DNA of 64,000 bases from Dyella lutea (GTDB lineage Bacteria > Pseudomonadota > Gammaproteobacteria > Xanthomonadales > Rhodanobacteraceae), in NCBI RefSeq assembly GCF_024158035.1, contig NZ_JAMZEK010000001.1:1592001-1656000 (forward strand), written 5' to 3'. How positions within the stretch are numbered: position 1 is the first letter of the stretch; each line of letters opens with the position of its first letter. Positions 34,085 through 44,175 of the stretch are shown here, piece by piece. The notes beneath the pieces are model-generated. The model did no database searches and was not told the origin of the DNA. It was given only the letters and a program-made list of their open reading frames with translations. Position numbers and translations under genes: made by a program.

Positions 34085-36505
34085 ATGCTTACCGAAGCTC
34101 AGCGATCTTTCTACTACGCCGCCCGGGGCCTCAGTCCTGTGGTCATTCGAGAGCTGGAAGAAATGCGGCTTTCCAGTCCTTCGCGGCCGGTCAGCCAACG
34201 AGGGCTGAAGAACGTCATCGTCGATATGAAATCGCCCCGCAATCTGGGGCGTCGTCGGCTGGAGAGCGTCTCCTGTGAGTTCATCTATGCGATGGAGCTG
34301 GAGGCGTTTGGTGGTTGCCACGAGTACTACACCCAGGTGATCCCGAAGAATGTCGTTCGGTACGGAAAGACCAGCACCGCACACGTGGACTTTTTGGTGT
34401 TGCGGGATGAGCGCGTCGAGCTCGTGGAATGCAAGCCGCGATCTAGCCTGGAGGCGCTCGCTTCACGACGGCCGGAAGAATGGCAATGTCGAAACGGTGC
34501 ATGGCACCGGCCGGCCATGGAGGCGTGGGCCGAGGATCGAGGCCTCATCTACGCCATCTGGACTCCTCCTGAGCCCCATGGCATCTACGGGGCGAACCTG
34601 ACGGCGCTCTGTGCAGCGATGGCGGCCGCCAGCGAGCTGGTGGCCGCACCCTGTGTTGCACAACTGACCAAGGCCCTCCAAGGACGGCCGATCACCCTTG
34701 AGGACGGACTGGCTCAGTTCCCGCGACTGACATCTGCGCATGTGCTCTGCGCGCTGGGTGCCGGCCGGATTCATGGCCTTCTCAAATCGGTATCGCTGGA
34801 TCAGCCCGAGCACTTCACCTTGTTTGCGGAGCGCGAGCAAGCGGAGGAGTGCGAGGCGCGCTTACTTGAAAGCTTGCGTCAGAGCGGCGTGCAACCGGTT
34901 CTCGCTTCTAGATTGATGCAAGCGACACCGGTGGACTACGCCAAGGCTCACGAACGTCTGGCCCGGGTCGACAGGATCTTGGCTGGATTGGAGCCAGTGA
35001 CACGCCGGTATACCGGGCATGTCCGAAAGGTGCTTGCAGCTAGGCAGGCCGGCGAGAGTCCCTTGGAGTCTTGCTTGACGCGTTACGTTGATTCCGGGCG
35101 CCGCATGGGTCAGCTAACTGCGGACCAAGAGGCCGCGCTCGATGCTGCTATCACCCGATATCAGCGCGATGTGCTCATTCGAACGAAATTGCAGGCGTAT
35201 GACCACTTGGTGCATGCCTGTCGAACTCAGGGAGTGCGACCACCGAGTCGATCGACGTTTCATTGTCGACTGAAGCGGCGGAGCCAGACAAAGCGCGCAC
35301 ATACAACAGGCGGGCATCGTGCTTTTCACGCCATCGAAGAGGCAATTGACCCGATGGACCGCACGCTCCGCTGCCCAATTCCTGGGCTTATGGTGCATGT
35401 GGATTCAACCAAGCTAGACGTTCGGTGCAGCCCGGACGCGAGACGTGGGTTGGAGTTTGAGTGCCCAACCCTCTACGTAGCGGTCGACTCTGCCACAGGC
35501 CAGGTCTTGGGCTATTCGGCGCTGTTCGGTGCTGCCCGCCGGCTAGCTCTGGCGGTTCTAGTTCGAGATGTTCTGCATCGGCAGGGGTTCTTGCCGCGCT
35601 ATTGGGTGGCCGATGCAGGCGCGGAGTACACGGGGGCGTGGTTCGAGCAGTTTTGCGACTACGCCGGCGCGACGCGGATTCAACCGCCGCCCGGAGCTCC
35701 AAGGAAGAACTCGCTCGCGGAGAACGCGCTTGGTCGTATCAATGCGGAGGTTTCTCATCGCTTCCTGGGAAGTACGGACCCGGACAAGGCGGGCCGCTCT
35801 GTCACGGCCAAGCACAAGAGCTACGCAACCGCGTGTCATGACTACCGGACGATCGTGGCGGAGTTAGAGCACTATCTTTTCGAGGATTTGCCAAGGACGC
35901 CGCTGGGCAAGTCGCGAACGAGTCCTTCCGACGAATGGGCGCGCCGAGCGGAGTCGATAGGCACACCGGGTGTCATCCGGGTCAGCAACATGGATGAATT
36001 TCTGATCGCGACATCCGTCCCGCTCACACGATCGGTGAAGGTGGACCCGGTCAGGGGAATCCGCTACCTGCAGCGGAAATACGTCAGTAGCGAGTTGCTG
36101 CGCAGCTGCCGTACCGAGTCACCCATGGAATTCCGCATCGACTGCGTCGACCAGCATCGGATGTACGTGAAGTTCCGGTCCGGATGGGTGCTCGCACAAA
36201 CCGCGGATGGTTTGAGGCGAGGGCCACTCTCGACGCTGGATAAGCTCTTCGAGGCCGCAGCAGATGGTGCCTTCCGAAGTGCAGCAGCGAAGCAGCGCGA
36301 CGCTATTCGGCTTGATCGGACCCTGCGTAACGAAGCGGCCAATCGGGCAGCGCAGGCAACAAAGCATCTTGAGCCGCAGCTCGATAGCACGTCCGACGAA
36401 GAAGCGAAGCAAGCCGAGCGAGCGGCAGAAAGTAAGTCCATCAGCTGGACCGAGCCAGGTGTTCCGCTCCTGCCCTTTGAGCTTGAAGGGGAGGGGGCGC
36501 CATGA
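34085..36505 (+). CDS. tnsAB: TnsA-TnsB fusion transposase
   Basis: The ATG at 34085 has GAGGAGG upstream; the product is 806 residues. Residues 1-190 are a TnsA-like endonuclease with Glu65, Asp102 (AHVDFLV) and Glu115-x-Lys117 (VECKPR), a PD-(D/E)xK centre for 5' strand cleavage. The remainder is a TnsB-type DDE integrase with Asp440 (VHVDST), Asp510 (VADAGAEY) and Glu546 (NSLAENALGRI); Asp and Glu are separated by exactly 35 residues. The C-terminal end is charged and may bind TnsC. Fused TnsAB is known from some Tn7-like groups but is not the Tn7 prototype arrangement. The stop overlaps tnsC (ATGA). Confidence 0.92.
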   Translation: MLTEAQRSFYYAARGLSPVVIRELEEMRLSSPSRPVSQRGLKNVIVDMKSPRNLGRRRLESVSCEFIYAMELEAFGGCHEYYTQVIPKNVVRYGKTSTAHVDFLVLRDERVELVECKPRSSLEALASRRPEEWQCRNGAWHRPAMEAWAEDRGLIYAIWTPPEPHGIYGANLTALCAAMAAASELVAAPCVAQLTKALQGRPITLEDGLAQFPRLTSAHVLCALGAGRIHGLLKSVSLDQPEHFTLFAEREQAEECEARLLESLRQSGVQPVLASRLMQATPVDYAKAHERLARVDRILAGLEPVTRRYTGHVRKVLAARQAGESPLESCLTRYVDSGRRMGQLTADQEAALDAAITRYQRDVLIRTKLQAYDHLVHACRTQGVRPPSRSTFHCRLKRRSQTKRAHTTGGHRAFHAIEEAIDPMDRTLRCPIPGLMVHVDSTKLDVRCSPDARRGLEFECPTLYVAVDSATGQVLGYSALFGAARRLALAVLVRDVLHRQGFLPRYWVADAGAEYTGAWFEQFCDYAGATRIQPPPGAPRKNSLAENALGRINAEVSHRFLGSTDPDKAGRSVTAKHKSYATACHDYRTIVAELEHYLFEDLPRTPLGKSRTSPSDEWARRAESIGTPGVIRVSNMDEFLIATSVPLTRSVKVDPVRGIRYLQRKYVSSELLRSCRTESPMEFRIDCVDQHRMYVKFRSGWVLAQTADGLRRGPLSTLDKLFEAAADGAFRSAAAKQRDAIRLDRTLRNEAANRAAQATKHLEPQLDSTSDEEAKQAERAAESKSISWTEPGVPLLPFELEGEGAP

Positions 36506-37479
36506 GGCGCAGAATGATTCTTCACCCAGCTTTCGAGGGGGCGCTTGCGGGATTGCTTAGGGCACTGAAGACGGATGTTCCTGGCCAACTAATCTTCGTC
36601 ATTGGCCTATCTGGCGCCGGGAAGTCCGAGATCCGTTATGCAGCGATGCCAGAGTTTGCCGGTGATCCGAGGACATGGCGCAAGGGGGAAATTCCTGCGA
36701 TCGCAGTTCGTGCCACACCGTCGGACCGATCAAACTTCAGCAGTAAAGAGTTCGCTTCGCGGCTTTACCTAGAGATCCTGGAGCCGAGTCTGGCTTGGCT
36801 CAATGAGCGCGACATGGTGGAAGACGCTGATCGCGGACATATCCACGCCGAGGAGCGTCTCACGGATCCCTTCTGGAGAAATCTGCGCAGCCACTACACC
36901 GAGCATCAGCTACGCGCCTCGTTCGAGCGGATGGCTGTTGCGCGCCATCTCCGGGGCATATTCGTCGAGGAGGCCGCATCGATCACGTACACGCAATCTC
37001 GGAAGCATCCAGGCGATCACATGGTGAACTACATGTGCCTCGCCGAGGAGATTGCTGCAACGCTGGTGCTCTTCGGTGTGCCCCGCATGGCGGCGCTATG
37101 GGAGGGAAACGCCGAGATTCGGCGGCGTTCCCGATTTGTTTTCGTGGATCGATATCGCTTGCAAGAAAAGGAAGATCGCATCTCGTTTGGCCGCTTGGCC
37201 GTCAGCTTGGCGAGCGGTTACCGATTTTCTCGTGCTGACCTGCTACAGAAGAATCTGGCTCTCGCTTATGCCGCATCGGCTGGCGTCTGTGGAGAGCTAA
37301 AGGGGTACTTACTGCGAGCTGACGACCTGCGAGCGGGAGAGGGCTTGGAGGCCATTAACAAGCGTCACTTGGAGGAGGCAATCTATTCGACCAAAGAGCT
37401 CGACACGCTTCATCGAGACGCGGAGGCCTTCGATGCGTTGCGGGCCTCCGCAGCGGTCTCTTCGCTGATAGGGCATTGA
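36502..37479 (+). CDS. tnsC: TnsC/TniB-type AAA+ transposition ATPase
   Basis: The 325-residue protein has Walker A GLSGAGKS at residues 35-42 and a Walker B-like GIFVEEA at 152-158, with Glu-Glu where Asp-Glu is common. A helical C-terminal domain follows. TnsC forms filaments on target DNA and links the TniQ-marked target to the transposase. It overlaps tnsAB and lies 3 bp before tniQ. Confidence 0.9.
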   Translation: MRRRMILHPAFEGALAGLLRALKTDVPGQLIFVIGLSGAGKSEIRYAAMPEFAGDPRTWRKGEIPAIAVRATPSDRSNFSSKEFASRLYLEILEPSLAWLNERDMVEDADRGHIHAEERLTDPFWRNLRSHYTEHQLRASFERMAVARHLRGIFVEEAASITYTQSRKHPGDHMVNYMCLAEEIAATLVLFGVPRMAALWEGNAEIRRRSRFVFVDRYRLQEKEDRISFGRLAVSLASGYRFSRADLLQKNLALAYAASAGVCGELKGYLLRADDLRAGEGLEAINKRHLEEAIYSTKELDTLHRDAEAFDALRASAAVSSLIGH

Positions 37480-37482
37480 TCA

Positions 37483-38775
37483 ATGGTGCAGGGGGCTGCT
37501 TCGGCGATCGACTCCGTCCGCGAGAAATGGACTGTGTTACCACCCCTTGAGCTCCGTGGCGTCGGTACATCGCTGGTCGAGTCTTTGCCAAGCTACGTAA
37601 GTAGGGTGCTTGCCACGACGGGTATTGGGGCAGGGCATCTGGCTAATAGTCTTGGTCTCGATTTGCCTGTGAGGCTTCGGCGCCTGGGGGCTTTTCTGAC
37701 AACAAAGGATTCGCTTCTTATGGAAGGCGCCGTGGATCAGCTGGAGCGTCTAACGGGCGCACGGGATCTCCGTCAGGGAACATTCTGGGCGCTGTCGTCG
37801 ATTTTGTCCGCGATCAATCAAAGCACGCGGAAGAAGGTTCCCCGAAGGTGGTGTTCCATCTGCTACAGCGAGTGGAGTGGGAAGTCCTACGAGCCGCTCG
37901 CCTGGACCGTTGATCTACTCAGAACTTGTCCGAAGCACGGTTGCTTGCTCAGCAGTGCATGCCCCTCGTGTGGTCGAGCTCAACGCTCCTGTCTGAGCGA
38001 ACGGCATCGTCGCTTGTGCCACACATGCAAAGCTGACCTCAGTGCATCGGTCGCATGGACGAAACCTCATCCATTCCTTCAGTGGGTGGAGAATCAGGTG
38101 CTCGACTTGATCGAATTCTGCGCCACGCCAAGGGCCCAACCAGTGCCGTATGAAGTTTTCCTTGAGTTCGTCCAAGGGCTAGATCGAACAATAGGTGGGC
38201 GCCGTGGTGGCGCCCTGGGTGATCAGGTCAAGCAATGTGCAGCCGGCGCACGGCGCCGAAGGGCACGCGTGTCCATGCGCTCCCTTATCAACCTATGCGC
38301 GATTCAGGGGATCTCTGTTGGAGAGTTTCTGGCGGCGCCCCGCGAAACTTCGGGACCTATGCTCTTTGATACGTGGGGAGGGCTGAGCTACATGCCTCTT
38401 CCCGCACCATGGCAGGCACAAAATATCTACGTGGCAAGCCGCTGCTTGAAGGACTTTTTGCGGGTGAGGCCAGCCTATCTTCCGCCGATATCGCTGCTGC
38501 TAAGACGTCTGCATGTTCAGCTGCTCGCGACCCGGGATGTGGCTGAAGAGGCCTACGATTTCTACGAAGACGCTTACTCAGTGCAGGGCGACAAGCCGAC
38601 GCAAAGGAAGCTTCGTTCCGCGTATCTAAATGCCATGAACGCCATGTCGGCGAAGAAGCTACATGAGACAGGCGACCTAGATCACATCGTGAGAAAGGTG
38701 GCCGACCGTGCCGGGGTGGCCCTGGCTATCGCAAAGCATGTTGTCCGCAGTGCTGCTGTGGTGCGGGAGGTTTAG
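37483..38775 (+). CDS. tniQ: TniQ/TnsD-type target selection protein
   Basis: The 430-residue product carries two zinc-finger motifs: Cys124/Cys127/Cys149/His152 and Cys160/Cys163/Cys179/Cys182, in WCSICYSEW, RTCPKHGCLL, CPSCGRAQ and LCHTCKADL. This is the TniQ signature. An N-terminal PSYVSRVLATTGIGAGHLA segment also fits. The length is closer to a TnsD than to a short CRISPR-linked TniQ, so it may read a specific DNA site. That site could be in yciI, but this is inference. The ribosome site is weak, suggesting coupling to tnsC. Confidence 0.9.
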   Translation: MVQGAASAIDSVREKWTVLPPLELRGVGTSLVESLPSYVSRVLATTGIGAGHLANSLGLDLPVRLRRLGAFLTTKDSLLMEGAVDQLERLTGARDLRQGTFWALSSILSAINQSTRKKVPRRWCSICYSEWSGKSYEPLAWTVDLLRTCPKHGCLLSSACPSCGRAQRSCLSERHRRLCHTCKADLSASVAWTKPHPFLQWVENQVLDLIEFCATPRAQPVPYEVFLEFVQGLDRTIGGRRGGALGDQVKQCAAGARRRRARVSMRSLINLCAIQGISVGEFLAAPRETSGPMLFDTWGGLSYMPLPAPWQAQNIYVASRCLKDFLRVRPAYLPPISLLLRRLHVQLLATRDVAEEAYDFYEDAYSVQGDKPTQRKLRSAYLNAMNAMSAKKLHETGDLDHIVRKVADRAGVALAIAKHVVRSAAVVREV

Positions 38776-39002
38776 GCTGATGATCAAGTTGAGCGATACA
38801 GGCTGGAAATGCCAGTCGAGGCGACAGTCGAGTGGTTTGTTAAGAACAGGAAGTGCTCTTGGATCGGGACGAAGTAGCGAGCCAGGCTAGACATGGCGCG
38901 TCAGGTAGCAATCGGGCGATCAGGCATAGGGTTCTTGCCACCGGCCAGTATTGCGGCGGATGGCGGCATTCGGCCAAGAGCGAGCCGACTTTTCCTACAA
39001 GG

Positions 39003-41489
39003 CTAGGTGCGTCGAAGTCGCGCACCATGAACGCCCAGATCGGCACCAAATTCGCGAAACTCGGCCAAGTCCTCCGCTACGACTATCTCCAGGCTAGTCT
39101 CGCCAACCAACTGTTCACGGATGGTCGCTGCCACCGCGTTGAGCCGACTCTTGGTTTCCTCCACTGCATGCGCGTCCGGGCAGTATTTTTCGAAGGACAA
39201 CATCGCTACATCCGGCCTCAGTTTGCGAATAATTTTCACGAAGGTGTCCGCGGCGTCGGCTTTGTTCAAGAACAAGCTCGCGCTCGATTTGACCTCGACG
39301 GCGTAGAACGTGCCGCCGAGCACGCACAAGATATCGATCTCGTTGCGTTCCCCGGACGGTTCGTCATTGGCGAACAATTCGACTTCGGGCAAGTACCAAA
39401 AGGCTTGGGAGTGCCCGCGTTCCTGCAAGTAGCCCAACGTCCAAAGCACGGGCAGGCCGCGGTGCTTTTCCAGCGAACGGAAAACAAACGCGTTCAACTC
39501 ATATTCCCACTTCAAGTCGATCTCTGCCAAGTGCTCGGCTTGGCAGATGTCGCAGGAATTGCGCAGCTTCACGTGATCGAAACTGCGCGTATTGGAATGA
39601 CCGCAGTAGGCGCAGCGCCACTGAGCGATTTGATAGAACACGCCGTAGCGCACTAACTGCTCGAGCGCATCCATTAGTCCATTTTTGAGATATTTGCGTG
39701 TGTGTTCTCTGCTCGGGAAGTGCTCCTTAGTCGTTAGAGCCTGGATGAATTCGCGTGAATTGGGTACCAGACTCGATAGTTTCTCCATGCTGAAAATCAG
39801 CGGCTTCGCACTGTCTTCCTTTGCCGCGGACAAGACGGTGCGCCAGTACTTTTTAGTGAGAATCTGGAACGCCGTTGACAGCTCTCCGGCAAGCGAAATC
39901 ACACCGCGAAGGTTTTGTCCCTTGTCAGATACGCGAAGATCGCGGTAGCCCGCCGGGAGCAGGTCGCGTCGCAAATCGTCGTCCGAGTATTGAAAGAAAT
40001 CTAACACCAAGTGCCGGAAGTACGCCTCATCCGATGGCAGTTGGAGGTCGAAAAGATGCGGCTCCTTGATCGACTGTCCGCGATGGTGAAAGCCTTTGGG
40101 TGCGGGGAGGAGAGCCAGAAGCCCGTTCCGGGTTCCCTTTGCTAGGCAATTGGTGAACGCACGCACGCCCCTCAGGCGATGAGGCAAGTGCCAGGTGTCG
40201 GTGATGTTGGAGTACGGCGATAGGTTGTTGTGACGCTGAATGTCGCACTCGACGACCCATTGACCGCGGGCCAGACCGCGCAACTGGGGTGGCAGGTAAA
40301 TGAAGTGCGCGGGTTCGGCGGCGACGAGCTCCTGGTAATCCTCGGTTAGGCGGAGCGTCACGGAGTCCGTCGAGCCAGTGTGAAAGCGATTGGAAAGCTC
40401 CTTCGCCGTGGGCAGCGCCGGGGCGTCGGGTAACGCGGCAACACTCACCGAGTTGTAGGTCCTGGCCGCCAGCCGGTCCCGAAGTTGGCTCAATTCACCG
40501 ACCGGGATGCTGGAACTGTGTAGCGCCACGTAATAGTGACCGCCCCCACCGCTTCCCAGGAAGTTGTTCTGGTTGAAAAACGTTCCCAGTTCGGCGACGA
40601 AGACGTCGTCATTGAACATGTCGTGGCTGACAATCAGCGACCCGATGCCAGTATTCCAGGCGTTGGCCAGGTGGCGGCAATTCCATGCGTTGATTCGATC
40701 GAGCACGTCGCTGCCCACAATTAGGCGAAAGGCGTTCGTCCAAGCCGCGCTTTCCACCCGAGGCATCCCCGCACTGTTGGCCATAGCAAAGCGAGCGATG
40801 GGCGTCGCCTTGCGCCCCGCCACGGCGCGAAACGCCTCCAGCACGCTCGTACACCGTTCGCTTCCGACTCGATGACTTGCGGGCAGATCCTCAGGCACAA
40901 GGCACAGCGTTTGGAAGAGCCCTTGTATTGGGTTGGGCGAGGCATGAATATCGAAAGCGACCCCGAAATTGTCCGCGATGAATCGGATGGGATCTCGGAG
41001 ACCATACTGTGTCAGGACGGTCGGCTCGCGAGGTCGTTGCTCATGGGGGTGCTGAGGATAGCTGGCGGGGCTTTGTACGGCCGTTACTGACGCGACCGGT
41101 TTAAACCAGCGATCCCACGCCGGCAAAAATGCGCGCCAGCTATCGGCATCGCCGCGTACGTTGTGCCTGAGAAATGCAATCGGACTGCACAAACGGTCGA
41201 TCGCGACGGCAAAGTCCGGATGCAGGTCCACGAAGCTGTAGATAAAGTCAGGGTCATAACGCTGCAACCAGTCCTGGAATCCGGCGTCCAGGAAGGATTC
41301 GGCGGCGGTCGGCACCGCGAGCGTGAAACCGCCCCCCCACCGCGTATACGACTCGTAGAAGACGGCGTCGAGGATTTGATGGGCCTGCTCCAGATTCTCG
41401 TGCGGCACCAAGTAAGCAATCTTGATGGGTCGGTTCGTTGCGTCCACTTCCACCGACCGGCCCAGTGCATTTGGACGTTCCCACTGCAT
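39003..41489 (-). CDS. Large zinc-ribbon/PD-(D/E)xK nuclease-like protein, transposon cargo
   Basis: The ATG at 41489 has a strong AGGAGG and gives 828 residues. A zinc ribbon lies at Cys626/Cys629/Cys646/Cys649 (CAYCGHSN, CDICQAE). It is followed by a nuclease centre with Asp719 (NEIDILCVLGG) and Glu732-x-Lys734 (YAVEVKSS), typical of Mrr/restriction-like enzymes. The first 600 residues (IKIAYLVPHENLEQAHQILD, then GSGGGGHYYVALHSS) match no family I know. The gene lies after another nuclease-like gene on the same strand, and the two probably form one system. Defence is inferred from the nuclease and the location. Confidence 0.72.
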   Translation of the reverse strand: MQWERPNALGRSVEVDATNRPIKIAYLVPHENLEQAHQILDAVFYESYTRWGGGFTLAVPTAAESFLDAGFQDWLQRYDPDFIYSFVDLHPDFAVAIDRLCSPIAFLRHNVRGDADSWRAFLPAWDRWFKPVASVTAVQSPASYPQHPHEQRPREPTVLTQYGLRDPIRFIADNFGVAFDIHASPNPIQGLFQTLCLVPEDLPASHRVGSERCTSVLEAFRAVAGRKATPIARFAMANSAGMPRVESAAWTNAFRLIVGSDVLDRINAWNCRHLANAWNTGIGSLIVSHDMFNDDVFVAELGTFFNQNNFLGSGGGGHYYVALHSSSIPVGELSQLRDRLAARTYNSVSVAALPDAPALPTAKELSNRFHTGSTDSVTLRLTEDYQELVAAEPAHFIYLPPQLRGLARGQWVVECDIQRHNNLSPYSNITDTWHLPHRLRGVRAFTNCLAKGTRNGLLALLPAPKGFHHRGQSIKEPHLFDLQLPSDEAYFRHLVLDFFQYSDDDLRRDLLPAGYRDLRVSDKGQNLRGVISLAGELSTAFQILTKKYWRTVLSAAKEDSAKPLIFSMEKLSSLVPNSREFIQALTTKEHFPSREHTRKYLKNGLMDALEQLVRYGVFYQIAQWRCAYCGHSNTRSFDHVKLRNSCDICQAEHLAEIDLKWEYELNAFVFRSLEKHRGLPVLWTLGYLQERGHSQAFWYLPEVELFANDEPSGERNEIDILCVLGGTFYAVEVKSSASLFLNKADAADTFVKIIRKLRPDVAMLSFEKYCPDAHAVEETKSRLNAVAATIREQLVGETSLEIVVAEDLAEFREFGADLGVHGARLRRT

Positions 41490-41645
41490 GCGCTGACCTC
41501 CTGAAATCGCGGCTCCCAAAGCCTCACAGCGGCGCTTCCACATCGTAGCAGTGCACAGACTTCTGCCTCGATGGGGTGGACAGACGGTGCCTCTCCAAAC
41601 TTGAAGCCGCAGTGCGAATGGATGCCAATGCCGCTGGCCTTGCCG

Positions 41646-42995
41646 TTACGGCACGTCGTCAGCTACCCGAGTTCGAAACGGCGCCGCCGCTGGGTCGGGC
41701 TCGCCGAAGGAAAATTCGAGCCAGTCGTCGTCGGCATCGGCGCCCGGCAAAACTTTCGCACCCGTGATCAGCTGCCCGCGCGCCAGCTTGCGGGCGAAAG
41801 GATTGGGCTCGTTACGCTCCGAGCCTGGTCCCCAGCCATAAATGCGTTGAAGCTCTTGCGTCGAAACCTTTCCAGCCAGTAAGTCCAGCACGACGCGGGC
41901 GGACAGTTCAATTTTGTGGTCACTCATTCGAAGCCCCAAGGTCCCTGTGCCCGGGCTGGGCAGGTCGGTACGTAAAGAAGCGTTGTGGCAGTCCAGCACG
42001 GGACTAGGAAGGTGCGCGATCGCGCGTTCCAGGTAGTCGCGCACGACGGCACTCGCTTGGACGGAGCGTCGCGAACCTGCCGCGGCCGGAGCGCTGACGA
42101 TTCGCGGTTGTAGTTCCAGCTTGCGGTCATACCAATTGAGGCTCTTGCTGTCGACGCTGATCAACAACACCACGTCGATCACCGTCGATTTACGCAAGAA
42201 CCGCTCGACGATCTCATCGGACGACAGCGTGGTTGAAAACACCCTCCTCTTCAGTGCGTGGCAGCCTCCATCGCACAAGATCACGACTCGCATTGCGTTC
42301 GCGGGCGCGGAGCGAAGCTGATCCTCCTTCGATTTGAGCTGATTAAAGATCGGATTGCGCGTGGGAGAGGTGTAGGAGTTGTACGAGATGTGACCGCCGC
42401 CCGCGTACTGCTGGGACGTGTCGTACTTGAGACTAATGCTCGCTTCGGAGGTCGCAATCGTATGCTGGGCGTGGTCAGGCTGCGATGCCGCCCATTGGCG
42501 GAGCACCGGCGCGACTTGCTGTTTGACGAATGCCACCAGCCGGCTGCGTGGCGGCAGTTGCAAGACGTGGCGAATGTCTGGCCAACTACCTTCGGTCCGA
42601 TGCCCAATCTGACAGTTGAAGTGATTGGGATTAAGGCCCGCCGCTTGCACGTGGCGCTGGAACTCCTTCCAGAACATGTCGACCGGATTGTTCGCATGCA
42701 CACCGCGATCGGACACCGTGGTGATGTCGCCAACGACCTCCAGCGCGCCAGCGCCGTCGGGCACGTGGATGAGAAAGTCCGGCTTGGATCCATCGGGGAG
42801 GGGACGTTCGTGCTCGAAGGGGCCGACTTGGCCCAACGCGCTCAGCCACGCAGTTTCCCACATCGCTGGCAGGCGCCCCGTGCCGCGGCGGTCCAGCCGG
42901 GCCGCCAAATCACTCAGTGTCTTGGGCGCCAAGTGATCCACTAGTGCATCGAGCCGCTGCTGCAGGCTCCGGCGGGAGAACACGAGTAATCGCAT
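41646..42995 (-). CDS. Putative nuclease-like protein, partner of the 828-residue cargo protein
   Basis: I choose ATG 42995, giving 449 residues (MRLLVFSRRSLQQRLDALVD). Residues 40-95 look like a degenerate PD-(D/E)xK site: Glu47 (MWETAWLSALG), Asp73 (SKPDFLI) and Glu86 (ALEVVGD), but the expected Lys is Val88. A C-terminal domain begins SDHKIELSARVVLDLLAGKV and includes ARKLARGQLITGAKV. No membrane helices are present. It lies 157 bp upstream of the larger nuclease gene. The family is unknown to me; it may recognise DNA rather than cut it. Confidence 0.65.
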   Translation of the reverse strand: MRLLVFSRRSLQQRLDALVDHLAPKTLSDLAARLDRRGTGRLPAMWETAWLSALGQVGPFEHERPLPDGSKPDFLIHVPDGAGALEVVGDITTVSDRGVHANNPVDMFWKEFQRHVQAAGLNPNHFNCQIGHRTEGSWPDIRHVLQLPPRSRLVAFVKQQVAPVLRQWAASQPDHAQHTIATSEASISLKYDTSQQYAGGGHISYNSYTSPTRNPIFNQLKSKEDQLRSAPANAMRVVILCDGGCHALKRRVFSTTLSSDEIVERFLRKSTVIDVVLLISVDSKSLNWYDRKLELQPRIVSAPAAAGSRRSVQASAVVRDYLERAIAHLPSPVLDCHNASLRTDLPSPGTGTLGLRMSDHKIELSARVVLDLLAGKVSTQELQRIYGWGPGSERNEPNPFARKLARGQLITGAKVLPGADADDDWLEFSFGEPDPAAAPFRTRVADDVP

Positions 42996-43443
42996 GGCGG
43001 TGAGGCTCGTCGAATAGGTGCGCTGAGGAACTGGTCGGCGCGTTGCCGGCCTAAAATACCCGAGTGCTTGCGCCACCGAAAACGTGCATCTCTGACTGGA
43101 ATCTACTACCGAGACCCCCGGTCCGGTGAGAAAGCCGCAAGCCACGCCCGAACCGTTACTTAATGCCGCCTGGAGTCCGCAAAGGGTCGCATCACGCCCA
43201 ACTTATAAACCTAGGCGAAAGCTGCCCAACCCCCAACCGAAATTGGTCATGGAAATTCTTCGTACATCTCAAACCCATGAACCTTGGAACATAGGGAAGC
43301 TGCGACGTTCCGGCAATAGCTGACCAAGGTACTGGTGCTGACCAACAGGCTTTGCGTTCTGTTGACCTCACCCGTTCAAGGCCACCGGCCGGAACCGGCC
43401 ACAAGCGGACAGTTGCGATCAAGCGAAATCGCGGGTCTCCCAA
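42996..43443. other. Intergenic region upstream of the nuclease pair
   Basis: No credible gene was seen here. It should contain the promoter for the two minus-strand nuclease-like genes and the end of the DUF2971 transcript. One open frame on the minus strand continues upstream of 42995 to 43145 but has no ribosome site. Confidence 0.55.
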
Positions 43444-44136
43444 TCACGATCGTTTCTTCGAGACCTTTGGCGGGCGCACCGTGACAGGTCTGACCTGGCG
43501 CTGTTCAACCATTGCGAACCGCCCGAATGCAGGTCGGGCTTTCGATATACGGACCGGCGCCGTTACTTGGCCAAGGAGGTCTACCGCCTTGGCCACAGTC
43601 CATCCGCAGCGATAGCCTATGATCACCGCGCGCAATTGTAGTTGCGGACCGAAATCGGTGTAGTAGAGGCCGTTCTTCGGGTCAGGTGTTTCCAGTGCCG
43701 CAAGCGCCCGTCGCTCTTGTTCTGGTGCCCACGCAGTGCTCTTTGTGGTCAAAACCTTGCTGAGCAGCTCGGCTGATAGGCCGTGGTTCGCCAGGTGCGA
43801 ACCGAACTCAACGTCGATCTTCTCGTCGGTGTAATGCACCGTACTTAGTAGTTTGTCGTCGACCTCGAACCCTAAACATACGCCTGCATGCTTGTCCGCA
43901 TAGTGCGCCCACATCATGGGATTGTCCCAGGTCGCGCCAAAGCAAATCATGCCCGTGCGCTCGTTGTGGTAACTCTCGATCATCTTGACGATCTTGCGTC
44001 GGTTCGGGTCTCGACTGTCAATCAGGTTGAGCTCGAACGGATCGTTTGCCTCATAGAATCGTGAGAGCTTAAGCCGGCGCTCCTTCAAGATTACCTCGGC
44101 CCACATCGCAGTCGTCATGTAGTAGTGCAGACGCAT
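43444..44136 (-). CDS. DUF2971 protein, transposon cargo
   Basis: The 230-residue product begins MRLHYYMTTAMWAEVILKER. Its core has KLSRFYEANDPFELNLIDS, then ICFGATWDNPMMWAHYADKH and AGVCLGFEVDD. This is the DUF2971 signature of small bacterial proteins often found near mobile and defence genes. The catalytic role is not established. It lies 39 bp after the 337-residue protein on the same strand, so they are probably co-transcribed. Confidence 0.85.
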   Translation of the reverse strand: MRLHYYMTTAMWAEVILKERRLKLSRFYEANDPFELNLIDSRDPNRRKIVKMIESYHNERTGMICFGATWDNPMMWAHYADKHAGVCLGFEVDDKLLSTVHYTDEKIDVEFGSHLANHGLSAELLSKVLTTKSTAWAPEQERRALAALETPDPKNGLYYTDFGPQLQLRAVIIGYRCGWTVAKAVDLLGQVTAPVRISKARPAFGRFAMVEQRQVRPVTVRPPKVSKKRS

Positions 44137-44175
44137 GCGCGTTTCACTTGATGGGCGGTTGCAGGTTCAAGGTCG

